DNA from: Niallia sp. Man26
GTDB lineage: Bacteria > Bacillota > Bacilli > Bacillales > Cytobacillaceae
Assembly: GCF_022049065.2 (NCBI RefSeq)
Contig: NZ_CP095744.1
Location: forward strand, 992,001 to 1,056,000
DNA length: 64,000 nt
Direction: 5' to 3'
Made by a program: the position numbers and the translations under genes. Positions 1 to 8,246 of this stretch are shown piece by piece. The notes beneath the pieces are model-generated. The model saw only the letters and a program-made list of their open reading frames with translations, did no database searches and was not told where the DNA came from. The stretch's first letter is position 1. Each line of letters opens with the position of its first letter.

Positions 1-148
1 AGAAGGAATGTATAAATTAAGCGATTTATATAAAAGAAGGTATAATACAAGCTTTTTTACGTAAAAAGGATAGGAGATAAGATGAACACAAGAAATATCA
101 AAAAATAGAAATTAATACCTCTTATTATGTATATAGGAGTGAGACAAT

Positions 149-1225
149 ATGAATGAACAGGTACAGCTTATGATTGATTAGATTGAAGCTAATTTAAAAA
201 ATCAATTTTCCTTAGATGAACTTTCAAATTATATAGGATAATCCCCTTACTTTTGTTCATTTAAATTTCACCAGATAACTGGAATAAGTATAAGACGTTA
301 TATTCTTCTTAGAAGATTGTATTTATCTACGCAAGACCTGGCGAAAAATTAAAAAATTATCAATGTTACAATGGATTATGATTACTCTTCACAAGAAGTG
401 TATAGCAGAGCATTTAAAACTATTCTTGGTATCAATCCTAGAGAATACCAGATTAACAAGTTTCCTGTTCAATCAGTTGTTAAACTCACTCTTGATAAGA
501 ATGGGGAGTGGTTTAATATGAATATTTCTAAAAAAATGGAGGTTGAAAAGCTACTGCATGAGCAGAGTGATCTCTTTGATAAAGATGTAATACATATATT
601 GAATGGGCAAGTTATGTATGAGGAGTTTAAAGATAACAAACTAATGGGAAATGCTGATTATGCTCCATTTAATGAAGCAATGTGTATGAACGAAACTACT
701 GAACGTATTTTTGAGAAAGAGTTTATATATACTCGCGCTACTGGCCATCATGAACTAGTAGAAGGATATATGGAAAAAGTTATAGTTCCTTTAGATAATC
801 TTTTTAATAAAGATTATAAATGTATCGTATTGTGGTTTGGAGAAGACATGTTTTGCCAAATGAATCTGCTAACTATACTTTCGTATCTGGACCAGTCAGG
901 CTACAAGGGAAAAGTGTTCTTAAATAGTTTCAGAGAGGATGAGTTTAAAGTTAATCAAACGGAAATTAAATTAGGCTGTTATGATTCGGTATATAAAGAA
1001 GTGTTGGTTAATCATACTAAACCATCTCATGAACTAGTCCCGGTTATGTATCAAGCAATAAACATGTATTTAGAAATGCTAAGAGAAGATAATGAGGTGG
1101 TGAAATTTATCAAAAAAAATAAAGATATATCAACAAATGAACTAATCCAGAAGTTGTTTAATCTTTTCCCAACAATAGGTTACGGAGATACACAATATAA
1201 AGAGATAATTAGTAAAATTAGATGA
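149..1225 (+). pseudogene. AraC-family transcriptional regulator, broken by three stops
   Basis: Read from the ATG at 149, one frame gives an AraC-type double helix-turn-helix (about residues 1-110) followed by a C-terminal effector-like domain. The HTH is recognisable from its FSLDELSNYIG and SPYFCSFKF stretches and from the later LGINPREYQ segment. Three in-frame stops interrupt it at 179-181 (TAG), 239-241 (TAA) and 350-352 (TAA). The 284-residue open part starting at 371 therefore holds only the second half of the DNA-binding domain plus the effector domain, which contains the string VLWFGEDMFCQMNLL. No stop lies in the distal part. A short protein from the 371 ATG could be made, but it lacks half the HTH and no RBS precedes it. 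Assignment to the AraC family is firm; the ligand is unknown. Confidence 0.8.
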
Positions 1226-1277
1226 GGCTCAGTAGCAATAACACAATCCCAATAGTGTGAACTAATTCTATATTTTT

Positions 1278-1316
1278 AAGGGGCTTTCTCTATTAAAAGG
1301 AAAGTCCCTTTATTTG
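1278..1316 (+). terminator. Rho-independent terminator of the AraC pseudogene
   Basis: An 11-bp stem (AAGGGGCTTTC with GAAAGTCCCTT, one G-U pair) encloses a loop of about 11 nt and runs into TTTATTTG. It lies 50 nt after the pseudogene stop. Confidence 0.7.
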
Positions 1317-1544
1317 TTTCGTTTTCTTTTAGACAAAATGACTAACCTTTAATTGTAATAGACAATAATATATAGTTTTCTACATTAATTGTATTCTTTA
1401 CCATTTGTACAACTAATACGACTTTTGTCCATCTTAATAGGTTGACCTTTTTACATAAAATATTTTTTTGAAATTTTTTTCAATTATACAGTTTCTGATT
1501 ACTTCAAAACATTAATTAAAAACTTAGAAAGAGCTTAAAGTGTT

Positions 1545-1784
1545 TTAATATAGAGTTGGATTTGGAGAACAATTGAATGAAATAATATCATTTAATGCAA
1601 CGGAATAATTATTCCATCTGCCGCCAAAAAACCTGTAGCCATAAGCTCTTGTTTCTGCGACAGTCGTTAAAAAAAACCAGAAATTATCTCCGTTTCTAAG
1701 ATACATATACGTGAAACGATACAAACAATGTTGAAGACCCCAGGGATTTTGAGTATTGGGAAGAATTTGTTGCATATATCCCAT
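1545..1784 (-). CDS. Small aromatic-rich protein of unknown role, 79 aa
   Basis: This minus-strand reading frame starts at an ATG preceded by AAGGAGTG about 11 nt upstream, which supports translation. The protein is rich in aromatic residues and glycine. It has an FWFF-LTTV segment near residue 35 and a closing ISFNCSPN segment. The layout (CLYRFTYMYL, then N-G-FWF, then GYR-F, then a final S-F-C) resembles the C-terminal part of small Bacillus proteins that databases often label transporter without evidence; I make this match from memory. There is no signal peptide or obvious membrane segment. The gene stands alone. The function is unknown. Confidence 0.55.
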   Translation of the reverse strand: MGYMQQILPNTQNPWGLQHCLYRFTYMYLRNGDNFWFFLTTVAETRAYGYRFFGGRWNNYSVALNDIISFNCSPNPTLY

Positions 1785-2249
1785 AATTTAAGGTTCACTC
1801 CTTATTGAAATTAGACATATAACCAGTTTATGCTCCATGATAAATCTGGGTTGGGTATATACCCTGTGAGTTTAAGAAAAAGGTTGATATGAGGTATGAA
1901 TTAAAACATATATTAATTAATTGTTGCTTTCTAATGTGTTAATTTGAAATGATTATGCCTTTTTAGTATGTTTGTTCTGGAACTACATGACAGCGTTAAT
2001 GAAAGAATAATAATTTAATTATCTTTGAAAGGCTAAACACTCAGCTTTAGCCTTTTTATTATTTTTTTAGCTATATACAACTTCGTATTCCTTATTCCAT
2101 CGTTTGCGTACCATACTTGCCATTCTCTATTTTTTACTAAATTTTTTAAACTTATCCACTCTGCTTTTGTGTCTAAAATAGTGTATGACGCATAGTATAA
2201 GATAATTACTGTATAACATCTAGCAAAGAAAGAAAAATGAGGTGGGTGA
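1785..2249. other. Intergenic stretch with an orphan terminator
   Basis: No convincing gene is seen. A terminator-like hairpin (AAAGGCTAAA with TTTAGCC then TTTTTATT) lies at 2028-2060 with no recognised gene upstream on the plus strand. The minus strand from about 2228 to 2043 stays open for roughly 60 codons but has no start codon, so it could be a gene remnant or chance. GAGGTGGG just before 2250 is the RBS of the PadR gene. Confidence 0.4.
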
Positions 2250-2597
2250 ATGAGTAATTTATTGAATTCATTAACGACAGAGCTAAGGAGAGGTACGTTG
2301 ACATTAGCTGTTTTAAGTCAATTAAGAACCCCCCAGTACGGATATTCACTTGTTCAGATATTGGAGGGGTCAGGTATTTCCATTGATCAAAGTACCTTAT
2401 ATCCATTGCTTCGCCGATTAGAAAAACAGGAGTTGGTGTCGAGTAGTTGGGATACAGCGGAGAGTAGACCCCGTAAATACTATGTTTTAAGTGAATATGG
2501 GTTAGAGATATTTTTGCAGTTAGAAAAGGAATGGATTAAGGATTCAAAGGAGCTTTATAGGTTATTAAGGGGAGAGGAAGATAATGAATTTAATTGA
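2250..2597 (+). CDS. PadR-family transcriptional regulator
   Basis: This is a 115-residue winged-helix protein of the short PadR type. The N-terminal region carries the typical segment (LTLAVLSQLRTPQYGYSLVQ, about residues 18-37). It is followed by the IDQSTLYPLLRRLEKQELV recognition-helix and wing stretch (about 45-65) and a short C-terminal dimerisation helix. PadR proteins usually repress a neighbouring membrane-protein gene. The start is set by GAGGTGGG seven nt upstream. The stop overlaps the start of the next gene by 14 nt, so the two are translationally coupled, and that gene encodes the usual partner, a HAAS-domain membrane protein. No operator was resolved. Confidence 0.9.
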   Translation: MSNLLNSLTTELRRGTLTLAVLSQLRTPQYGYSLVQILEGSGISIDQSTLYPLLRRLEKQELVSSSWDTAESRPRKYYVLSEYGLEIFLQLEKEWIKDSKELYRLLRGEEDNEFN

Positions 2598-3582
2598 GGT
2601 TTATATTCAGGAGGTTACTCGAAGGCTGCCGGAAAAGAATCGTGAGGATATTGCCCTTGAGTTACGGTCAACGATAGAGGATATGCTTTCTGATGATTAC
2701 TGTGAGGAAGATGTAAAGAAGGTTCTTGAAAAACTAGGGAGTCCGGTCACATTGGCCAGCCGTTATCGGGATCGGCCAATGTACCTGATTGGACCGCGTT
2801 ATTTTGATGTATATGTGACCTTATTAAAAATGATTTTGCCGATTGCCATTGTTATTTCATTAATCTCGGTTATTGCAGAATATTTTGTTGATTACAATGG
2901 ACAGGGAGCAGTCATTAATGTGGCTCTGGATATTACGGGGTTTGGCATATGGAGAATGATTGAAGTAGGAATCCAAACATTTTTTTGGTTAACTCTTGTT
3001 TTTGCTGTTATCGAAAGAACAGATAAAGGAAAAGATGAACAGCCACTAACTGCAAGCCTAAAAAAATGGACACCTGATGATTTAAAAAACATCGCTTATA
3101 TTCCTAAGAAAAAATCCATTTCAATGTTTGAGGTATTTGGTAGTTTAATGTGGACGGCCATTTGGGCAACTATTTATTTTTACGCAGACCATCTTGTTGG
3201 TATCTATAGAGGAGGAGGAAACCGTCTTGAATTCATCACACCAGCGTTTAATCAAGAGGTCTTGCTCCAGTATTGGCCAATTGTTCTTATCGTAATTTGT
3301 TTGGAAATCATATTGGCTATTTATAAATTAATCAAGAGTCTATGGACCAAAGGAATGGCCATCTCTAATGCGATACTCCAGTTGATTTCAACCATTGTTT
3401 TCATCGTGATTTTCATTAATCCCGATTTAATCGCACAGAATTTTATTACTGATATGACTGATTTATTGGAGATAACATCTAACCAATTGATATCATGGAT
3501 TATTAGCGGCAGCATTTTCTTCTTTATAGTATCTGCGGCAATCAGTGTATTTGATGGATTCCGCAAGGCAAGAATTCATTAA
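2584..3582 (+). CDS. HAAS-domain multi-pass membrane protein
   Basis: This is a 332-residue protein. The first 65 or so residues form the helical HAAS module (VTRRLPEKNREDIALELRS, then VLEKLGSPVTLASRYRDRP). This module accompanies PadR regulators in Firmicutes. The rest contains about six hydrophobic segments at approximately residues 77-100, 120-143, 180-200, 230-250, 265-290 and 300-325, so it is an integral membrane protein. Co-transcription with the PadR gene (14-nt overlap) suggests that the regulator controls its level. The HAAS module is proposed to sense or relay a signal at the membrane; the precise role is unknown. The gene ends at a strong terminator. Confidence 0.85.
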   Translation: MNLIEVYIQEVTRRLPEKNREDIALELRSTIEDMLSDDYCEEDVKKVLEKLGSPVTLASRYRDRPMYLIGPRYFDVYVTLLKMILPIAIVISLISVIAEYFVDYNGQGAVINVALDITGFGIWRMIEVGIQTFFWLTLVFAVIERTDKGKDEQPLTASLKKWTPDDLKNIAYIPKKKSISMFEVFGSLMWTAIWATIYFYADHLVGIYRGGGNRLEFITPAFNQEVLLQYWPIVLIVICLEIILAIYKLIKSLWTKGMAISNAILQLISTIVFIVIFINPDLIAQNFITDMTDLLEITSNQLISWIISGSIFFFIVSAAISVFDGFRKARIH

Positions 3583-3632
3583 TTCGTATTGCCTTAATTA
3601 GAGTAAACAGGGAGTTAAATTGAATAGCCATC

Positions 3633-3658
3633 AGGCTGCAGAAGCAGCTTTTTTTTTG
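3633..3658 (+). terminator. Terminator of the PadR-HAAS operon
   Basis: A seven-base-pair stem (AGGCTGC with GCAGCTT) with a four-base loop is followed by a run of eight or more T. It lies about 50 nt after the HAAS gene. Confidence 0.8.
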
Positions 3659-3862
3659 TTTCTGAAGAAAAAATGGAAGTGAATAATGGGGATTAATTAG
3701 AGTGAATGTCAGATCTTCTGCTGATTAAGCTATCGGATGCGTTAGTTAAAGAACAGGGATAAGTACTTAGGTTTTTATTTATTATGCGCGTCTCTTGAGA
3801 TATTACTTTAAAATGGTATCCAGCTAGCAGAGGAAAGTCGAATGAAATCTTAATTCAGTAAT

Positions 3863-3985
3863 GAGACTGTCAAAACCCTTGATATATATGGGGTTAGACG
3901 GTTTTTTCTTTATCATGTAATAAATCTAAGAAGAATTAATGCTTATTTTACTGTGTGCAACTGCGTATTTAAGTAAACAGTGTTT
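3863..3985 (+). repeat. Family R hairpin repeat, copy 1
   Basis: A terminator-like hairpin with the loop region CCCTTGATATATATGGGG is followed by a T-run, then by AAGAATTAATGCTTATTTTACTG. The loop and the 3' tail recur near 7200, 34590, 49440 and 53230, while the stem sequence differs at each place. The rest of the gap between 3660 and 4046 shows nothing else. Confidence 0.65.
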
Positions 3986-4046
3986 GTTTATTGAGAAAGG
4001 TTTGTTGAATTAGCAATTGAAAATTAATAATATATGTAAAAGATGT

Positions 4047-4075
4047 TTGACACTGTGAGTGTCTTTTTTTATAAT
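4047..4075 (+). promoter_or_regulatory. Near-consensus sigma-A promoter of the XRE operon
   Basis: TTGACA (4047-4052), a 17-nt spacer and TATAAT (4070-4075) match the consensus exactly. Transcription should begin near 4082, inside the inverted repeat that follows. The spacer also holds a small GACACT/AGTGTC dyad. Confidence 0.85.
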
Positions 4076-4077
4076 TT

Positions 4078-4101
4078 ATGTGTCAAATACTTTTGACACA
4101 T
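4078..4101 (+). promoter_or_regulatory. Inverted-repeat operator at the XRE start site
   Basis: A perfect 10-bp inverted repeat (ATGTGTCAAA, TACT, TTTGACACAT) covers the expected transcription start. The half-site TTTGACAC also occurs over the -35 box at 4046-4053. This is the expected layout for autorepression by the XRE protein encoded 25 nt downstream; binding is inferred. Confidence 0.65.
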
Positions 4102-4125
4102 ATTGAGCTAAAAGGTGAAGTATCA

Positions 4126-4332
4126 TTGGAAAATCAAATAAAAAAATATCGTGAACAAAAAAATCTTTCGCAGGGAAAATTAGCAGAATTATGTAATGTT
4201 AGTAGACAGACAATCAATGCAATTGAAAATAACAAATATGATCCGAGTTTACAATTAGCATTTGATATCGCAAAAAGTCTAGGGGTATTAGTTGATACAT
4301 TATTTTTGAATGAAGGGGGAAAAGGAGAATGA
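4126..4332 (+). CDS. XRE-family helix-turn-helix regulator (short)
   Basis: This is a 68-residue single-domain repressor. The HTH covers almost the whole protein, from IKKYREQKNLSQGKLAELC to VSRQTINAIENNKYDPSLQL. I choose the TTG at 4126 because AAAGGTGA lies seven nt upstream and because family members begin with LENQIKKYRE-like sequence. The upstream ATG at 4078 sits inside the operator. The stop overlaps the next start as ATGA. Family members usually control a linked small membrane protein, which fits here. Autoregulation is likely from the perfect inverted repeat at the transcription start. Confidence 0.9.
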   Translation: MENQIKKYREQKNLSQGKLAELCNVSRQTINAIENNKYDPSLQLAFDIAKSLGVLVDTLFLNEGGKGE

Positions 4333-4718
4333 AAACAAGAACAATCGGTACAATAATATTTGGGTTAGCTTCAATAGTCGTAGTAGGATTCACAATTTAT
4401 AAGATATCGATAGGAAAAGAGACTGGTTTAAATGAAGTTATTACAATTGGAGCTTTGTTGATAGGTTTCTTTTCAACTATGACTTGGGGGACGAAGGAAG
4501 AGAAAGACGGTATATTGCAAGATGAAGAGCTTGGGCAAAGAATTACAGAGAAAAGCTCCAAGATAAGTTATTTTTTGCTCACGTTATTTATATTTGCTGC
4601 TGTGTTTATAGACAACATACTAAATGAAACCTTGAATATTCTGCTATTATTATTATTAGGATTATCAATGATAACTCTTCCTTTTATAGAATATCTATAT
4701 TCTAGGAAATACCAATAA
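4329..4718 (+). CDS. Small membrane protein linked to the XRE regulator
   Basis: This is a 129-residue protein with four predicted membrane segments at about residues 5-25, 36-54, 78-97 and 101-122, separated by a charged cytoplasmic stretch (TKEEKDGILQDEELGQR). Its ATG overlaps the stop of the XRE gene (ATGA), so the two are co-transcribed and coupled. This two-gene pattern is common in Bacillus. The membrane protein resembles the unnamed four-helix proteins found beside short XRE regulators. The function is not known. Confidence 0.75.
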   Translation: MKTRTIGTIIFGLASIVVVGFTIYKISIGKETGLNEVITIGALLIGFFSTMTWGTKEEKDGILQDEELGQRITEKSSKISYFLLTLFIFAAVFIDNILNETLNILLLLLLGLSMITLPFIEYLYSRKYQ

Positions 4719-4971
4719 AAAGGATAACCAAAAGTTTTAAAAAAAGACAGTTAGCAACTTGCGATTATCTTTTAAAGGGAGAAACTTGGCAGTATTTCTG
4801 TAAAAGCAGTACTTTCTTGTGGTACAAACAGGGCAGGATATTCCTATAAGGTAGCTATAATTTATGAAACTAAATTAGCCGATAAACGTATAATGATAGT
4901 ATTAAATCAAAATGTAATTGAAAAAATGAATATATAATTTGAATTAATTATTATAGTTGGAGGTGGAGTTT
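4719..4971. other. Intergenic stretch with a weak family B copy
   Basis: At 4782-4810 the text ACTTGGCAGTATTTCTGTAA resembles the dispersed family B element described at 62266. Nothing else is recognised. GGAGGTGG at 4959-4966 is the RBS of the next gene. Confidence 0.35.
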
Positions 4972-5184
4972 GTGAGTAAATACTTTTGGGTTCCCTTTAC
5001 TGCAGGATTTGCAACAGTGGTACTTCTATATATTGTTGGAACTATTACTGAAATAGATATTCTTATGTTTAGAGTTTCACTCTCATATACTGAAATCTCT
5101 TTCTTCCCAATTATTGTTGGAATTTTGGTTGGGTTAATAAGTAAACAAATTATAAGATATAAATCTAAAGTAAACACTTTATAA
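4972..5184 (+). CDS. Hypothetical two-helix membrane protein, 70 aa
   Basis: The GTG at 4972 is chosen because GGAGGTGG ends six nt upstream; a TTG further upstream would overlap that RBS. The 70-residue product has two hydrophobic segments, about residues 7-25 and 43-61, joined by a short polar turn. It ends in a basic tail (IIRYKSKVNTL), which suggests a small inner-membrane hairpin protein. No family is recognised. It is followed by a weak hairpin near 5264-5288 (CTGCAG with TTGCAG) and a short T-rich run. The good RBS and membrane pattern suggest that it is real. Confidence 0.6.
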   Translation: MSKYFWVPFTAGFATVVLLYIVGTITEIDILMFRVSLSYTEISFFPIIVGILVGLISKQIIRYKSKVNTL

Positions 5185-5498
5185 CCACTTAGGTTCCTAT
5201 CAGGTTTTTTATTATCCCCATTCATACAATTGATAAAGTAATAAGACACTATTAACAAAACTGCAGCTCATACTTGCAGGTCTTTTTATTTTCTCTAAAA
5301 CCTTTCTTTAAAACTTGAAACTAAGTAGAATTGACGAGTTTATGAATAAATTTAGTTAAGCTAAACCAGCTAATAGTTTGTCAACATTTTTCAATAAAAA
5401 GATAAATAATCTCGTGGTATACTAAAAATGCACATGCCAAATAACCTACCGCTATATTTTAATTGGAAGGTTTTGTTGTATTTAGTTAGATATAGTTA

Positions 5499-6737
5499 TT
5501 AATCTATATCTTGGAAAGTTGTTCGTTTTTTTAATAAGGCAAAGATCCAGTGTAAGAGCTTGTTTACACATGCAATAACGGCTACCCTAAAGGGTTTTCC
5601 TTCTTCTCGTTTCTTATCATAAAACTCTCTTAGTTTTCGATTGCGTGGAATAATCTCGTCGGTTGTCTTCTTTTTACGACTATCCCTTATACCACTTTGA
5701 ACAGCCATATATAAGGCGTGGCGAAGTCTACATGAGCCACGTTTCGTTATTCGATTCACCGATGCGGTAAACCTCCCAGATGAGTACACACTAGGATCTA
5801 TCCCAGCGAATGCAACAAGTTTCTTGGCATCATTAAATCGATCTATTTCTCCAATTTCGGATATAATCGTGGCAGCGATTTTTTCTCCGATTCCAGGGAT
5901 AGATTGAAGAATATAATACTCTTCAATTTCTTTAGCGAGAGCATTTATTTCATCTGCAATCTTGGATAGATGCTCTTGGTATTGAAGAACTATCTTAATT
6001 AAAATTTCTAGATTGAAAATATGACTCTCATAGAGATTGTTTTGAAATGGATTACGTAGGGCAGCCTCTATTAACATTTGTGCCTTTTCCTCTGCCCAGG
6101 ACACCGAACGATTCTTACATAATGAAGCTATTTTATCAGTTAATTCTTTTTCACTGACACTTAATACCGCCTTAGAAGTAGGGAATTCTAGTAAAGTAAG
6201 CAAAGATACTTTTGAGTATAAACTTCCGAAAACTCCTCGATACTCAGGGAATACCTGATCAATTAAGGAATGTAACTGTATTTTTGTTTTCGCTGAAATT
6301 TCTGCAATACTCTCTTGTTGCCTTGTTAGATTTCGAAGGTTTAAGAGTTGAATTCCTCGCTTCTTGTAAGGCTGTAGTTCTTCCTTATAATACAGTTCAC
6401 AAAGATGATAAGCATCGATTGCATCTGTTTTAACTTTGCGTAGGCTTGAACTCTTGGCTCTATGTGAAATAAGAGGATTGACGAGAATATATACATATTT
6501 TTGTTCCTCTAAAAACTGAATAACTGGGGTGTGATAATGCCCAGTTGACTCTAATACAACCGAAGGTTGAGTACCCAAAGCTGCTTTTTCAACATCTTGA
6601 AGAAAATCTAATAACCTACCTAAACCCTCTAGATTATGTGTAATACTAAAACTCTTCCGATATGGTTTACCTTTATCTAAAAATGCTTGAACATGGCTTT
6701 CTCCTTTTGAAACATCCAGACCAATCACTGGATTCAT
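5499..6737 (-). CDS. IS110-family DEDD transposase (copy 1)
   Basis: This is a 412-residue recombinase. Residues 1-160 form the RuvC-like DEDD domain, beginning MNPVIGLDVSKGESH with the first acidic residue at D8 and continuing through VLESTGHYH and KTDAIDAYHL. Residues 280-370 form the C-terminal transposase_20 domain (LQSIPGIGEKIAATI, then FAGIDPSVYSSGRF with the candidate catalytic serine). A stretch between them is probably coiled coil. A GGAGGAG-type RBS precedes the ATG. IS110 enzymes act with a structured non-coding RNA from the element end. The gene is intact and identical to the copy at 23654, so it is probably active. Confidence 0.95.
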   Translation of the reverse strand: MNPVIGLDVSKGESHVQAFLDKGKPYRKSFSITHNLEGLGRLLDFLQDVEKAALGTQPSVVLESTGHYHTPVIQFLEEQKYVYILVNPLISHRAKSSSLRKVKTDAIDAYHLCELYYKEELQPYKKRGIQLLNLRNLTRQQESIAEISAKTKIQLHSLIDQVFPEYRGVFGSLYSKVSLLTLLEFPTSKAVLSVSEKELTDKIASLCKNRSVSWAEEKAQMLIEAALRNPFQNNLYESHIFNLEILIKIVLQYQEHLSKIADEINALAKEIEEYYILQSIPGIGEKIAATIISEIGEIDRFNDAKKLVAFAGIDPSVYSSGRFTASVNRITKRGSCRLRHALYMAVQSGIRDSRKKKTTDEIIPRNRKLREFYDKKREEGKPFRVAVIACVNKLLHWIFALLKKRTTFQDID

Positions 6738-6936
6738 ACTAATTTCTCCTCCTTAAAAAGCATATTAGTCGGTAACCCCTAAACTCCTTGTAATATCATA
6801 GGTTCGCTTGTTAAACGGGTTCATTGTCCCAACCAGCCTGAAACATGTTTATACAAGTAGGGGGTGAACAGTTTAGCTGACGGGATTTATTCCCACGGGG
6901 GCGCCGTTCTACCCCGACTACCGTAATCATAAAACT
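6738..6936 (-). ncRNA. Candidate bridge RNA region of IS110 copy 1
   Basis: About 200 nt of non-coding sequence lies between the element end and the transposase start, the place where IS110-group elements encode the bridge RNA that pairs with donor and target DNA. It contains several short complementary stretches, for example the GC-rich block around 6893-6920. I could not fold it or identify the guide loops, so this rests on position and family knowledge. Confidence 0.4.
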
Positions 6937-6975
6937 AAAAAAAAAATGGTCAACCAGAAAAATCTGGCTAACCAT
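6937..6975 (-). terminator. Terminator-like hairpin at the upstream end of IS110 copy 1
   Basis: Read on the minus strand, a 13-bp imperfect stem (ATGGTTAGCCAGA with TCTGGTTGACCAT, loop TTTT) is followed by about ten T. It would stop transcription entering the element toward the transposase. The same structure is in copy 2 at 25092-25130. Confidence 0.65.
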
Positions 6976-6984
6976 ATATTACGA

Positions 6985-7012
6985 ACAGGAGCGATAGTTT
7001 AAGAACAGGGAT
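6985..7012 (+). repeat. Family B repeat fragment beside IS110 copy 1
   Basis: ACAGGAGCGATAGTTTAAGA resembles the type-2 half of the family B element (ACAGGGGAGTTTAGTGAA at 58970) and begins exactly at the element end. Confidence 0.4.
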
Positions 7013-7014
7013 AA

Positions 7015-7119
7015 TTATATATAGTCTAATTTATATGCAGATTCTTTGAGTTTTACCATGTTATCTAGATGCCACGAGGGAAATGTCCAATAGAGCTCAA
7101 GATTCTTAATTGCTGCCAT
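7015..7119 (-). CDS. Possible 34-residue protein
   Basis: A short intact reading frame starts at an ATG with AGGGAG nine nt upstream. The product (beginning MAAIKNLELYWTFPSWHL) has protein-like composition, with aromatic residues and a lysine-rich end, and no stops. No family is recognised. It could be a real small protein or the preserved end of a lost gene. Confidence 0.25.
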   Translation of the reverse strand: MAAIKNLELYWTFPSWHLDNMVKLKESAYKLDYI

Positions 7120-7189
7120 TAGGAACGCTCCCTAAAAATCAATGGACATGTTACCAAGAAGGGGTACCTATACAGCCAATAAGAAAGTG

Positions 7190-7312
7190 TTTAAATTTGG
7201 TGGTGAATACGTCTAACCCTTCGATATATAAGGGATCAGGCGTATTTTTATTATATTCAATTTTCATTCAAATAAGGATTAACGAGTTAACGCTCATTTA
7301 CTGCGTGTTCAA
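7190..7312 (+). repeat. Family R hairpin repeat, copy 2
   Basis: The stem AATACGTCTAACCCTT pairs with AAGGGATCAGGCGTATT around the loop CGATATAT and is followed by TTTTTATTATATTCAATTTT. The shared tail AAGGATTAACG and GTTAACGCTCATTTACTGCG comes after. The remainder of the gap from 7313 to 7613 shows nothing recognisable. Confidence 0.7.
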
Positions 7313-7613
7313 AAGGTATAATAGTTTGATTATTTCCCTGTCTTTTCGCCACGGGCAAGTATTCTAGGAACACGATTGTACTGAAAAGATAACCTTTTTT
7401 GTTGAAGGAAATGTAATGCGAAAAGACAATCTAGGATGGTTGCTTCAAAGCGAAATAATAATTAAAGATAAATGTTTGATTGGCTTAGGTAGAGAGTTTA
7501 AGAGATTTATAATGGCCCAATGAACAAAAAATAAATTTAGGTTGTATAAATGCATAGTCAGAATTTATAATTATATGGGTTATTAAAGAAATAAAGATAG
7601 GAGCAAAAGAGTT

Positions 7614-8246
7614 ATGTCCTGGGACATTTGGAATTATCTCGGCACTATCGCATTTGCGATTAGTGGGGCGCTTATTGCCTCGGAAGAAGATTATGACCTG
7701 ATCGGATACTATGCATTAGGCTTTATAACTGCTTTTGGAGGCGGAGCTATACGGAATTTATTGATAGGGGTGCCAGTTTCGGCATTATGGGAACAAAACA
7801 CATTATTTCTACTAACATTCCTATTGATTACGGTCATATATTTTATACCTATTCAAAAAATTGTTAGTTGGAAGCATTGGTATTATTCATTTGGTCTAAC
7901 AGATGCGGTTGGATTAGTGGCTTTCGCCATTCAAGGTGCTCTTTACGCGAAAAATTCAGGATTACCTGCAAGTGCTAGTATTGCTTCTGCTTTATTAACC
8001 GGTGTAGGTGGAGGTATCATTCGAGATGCCTTAGCGAAAAGACAGCCATTTGTTTTTAAATATGAACTATATGCTTTTTGGACTATCATTACGGGGGCTT
8101 TAATAGGTCTTAATTTTATTAATGGGACTATCGAAACTTACGTATTATTTATAGTAATTGTTGTCTTAAGGATGTTGTCTTTAAAATATAAATGGCATAT
8201 TCCAAGGCCAAAAAGACAAGCATCTAATACTGAAAAAGCAATTTAA
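7614..8246 (+). CDS. TRIC-like cation channel family membrane protein (UPF0126)
   Basis: This is a 210-residue protein with about seven membrane segments arranged as two similar halves. Each half carries the glycine-rich motif of this family: GFITAFGGGAIRNLLIG near residues 36-52 and SALLTGVGGGIIRDAL near residues 124-139. Bacterial members (UPF0126, YvgT-like) form trimeric cation channels related to the eukaryotic TRIC proteins; the ion carried here is unknown. The length matches the family. GATAGGAGCAAAAG gives an AGGAG RBS before the ATG. It stands alone, with no clear operon partner. Confidence 0.9.
   Translation: MSWDIWNYLGTIAFAISGALIASEEDYDLIGYYALGFITAFGGGAIRNLLIGVPVSALWEQNTLFLLTFLLITVIYFIPIQKIVSWKHWYYSFGLTDAVGLVAFAIQGALYAKNSGLPASASIASALLTGVGGGIIRDALAKRQPFVFKYELYAFWTIITGALIGLNFINGTIETYVLFIVIVVLRMLSLKYKWHIPRPKRQASNTEKAI

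Larger units (their letters stand above)
5356..6984 (-). mobile_element. IS110-family insertion sequence, copy 1
   Basis: This 1629-bp segment recurs at 23511-25139 in the same orientation, with a constant offset of 18155. The encoded transposases are identical and the flanks diverge right outside the segment. The transposase is of DEDD type, no terminal inverted repeats are visible, and the long non-coding end lies upstream of the gene, all of which fit IS110 rather than DDE elements. The true ends could be a few bases inside the shared block. The identity of the copies implies recent transposition or duplication. Confidence 0.9.

Noticed and set aside
6212..6433. Plus-strand frame inside the IS110 transposase (also at 24367-24588)
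   Set aside because: Antisense shadow of the transposase gene, identical in both copies only because the elements are identical.
7110..7367. 85-codon plus-strand frame
   Set aside because: It runs through the family R repeat and has no RBS.
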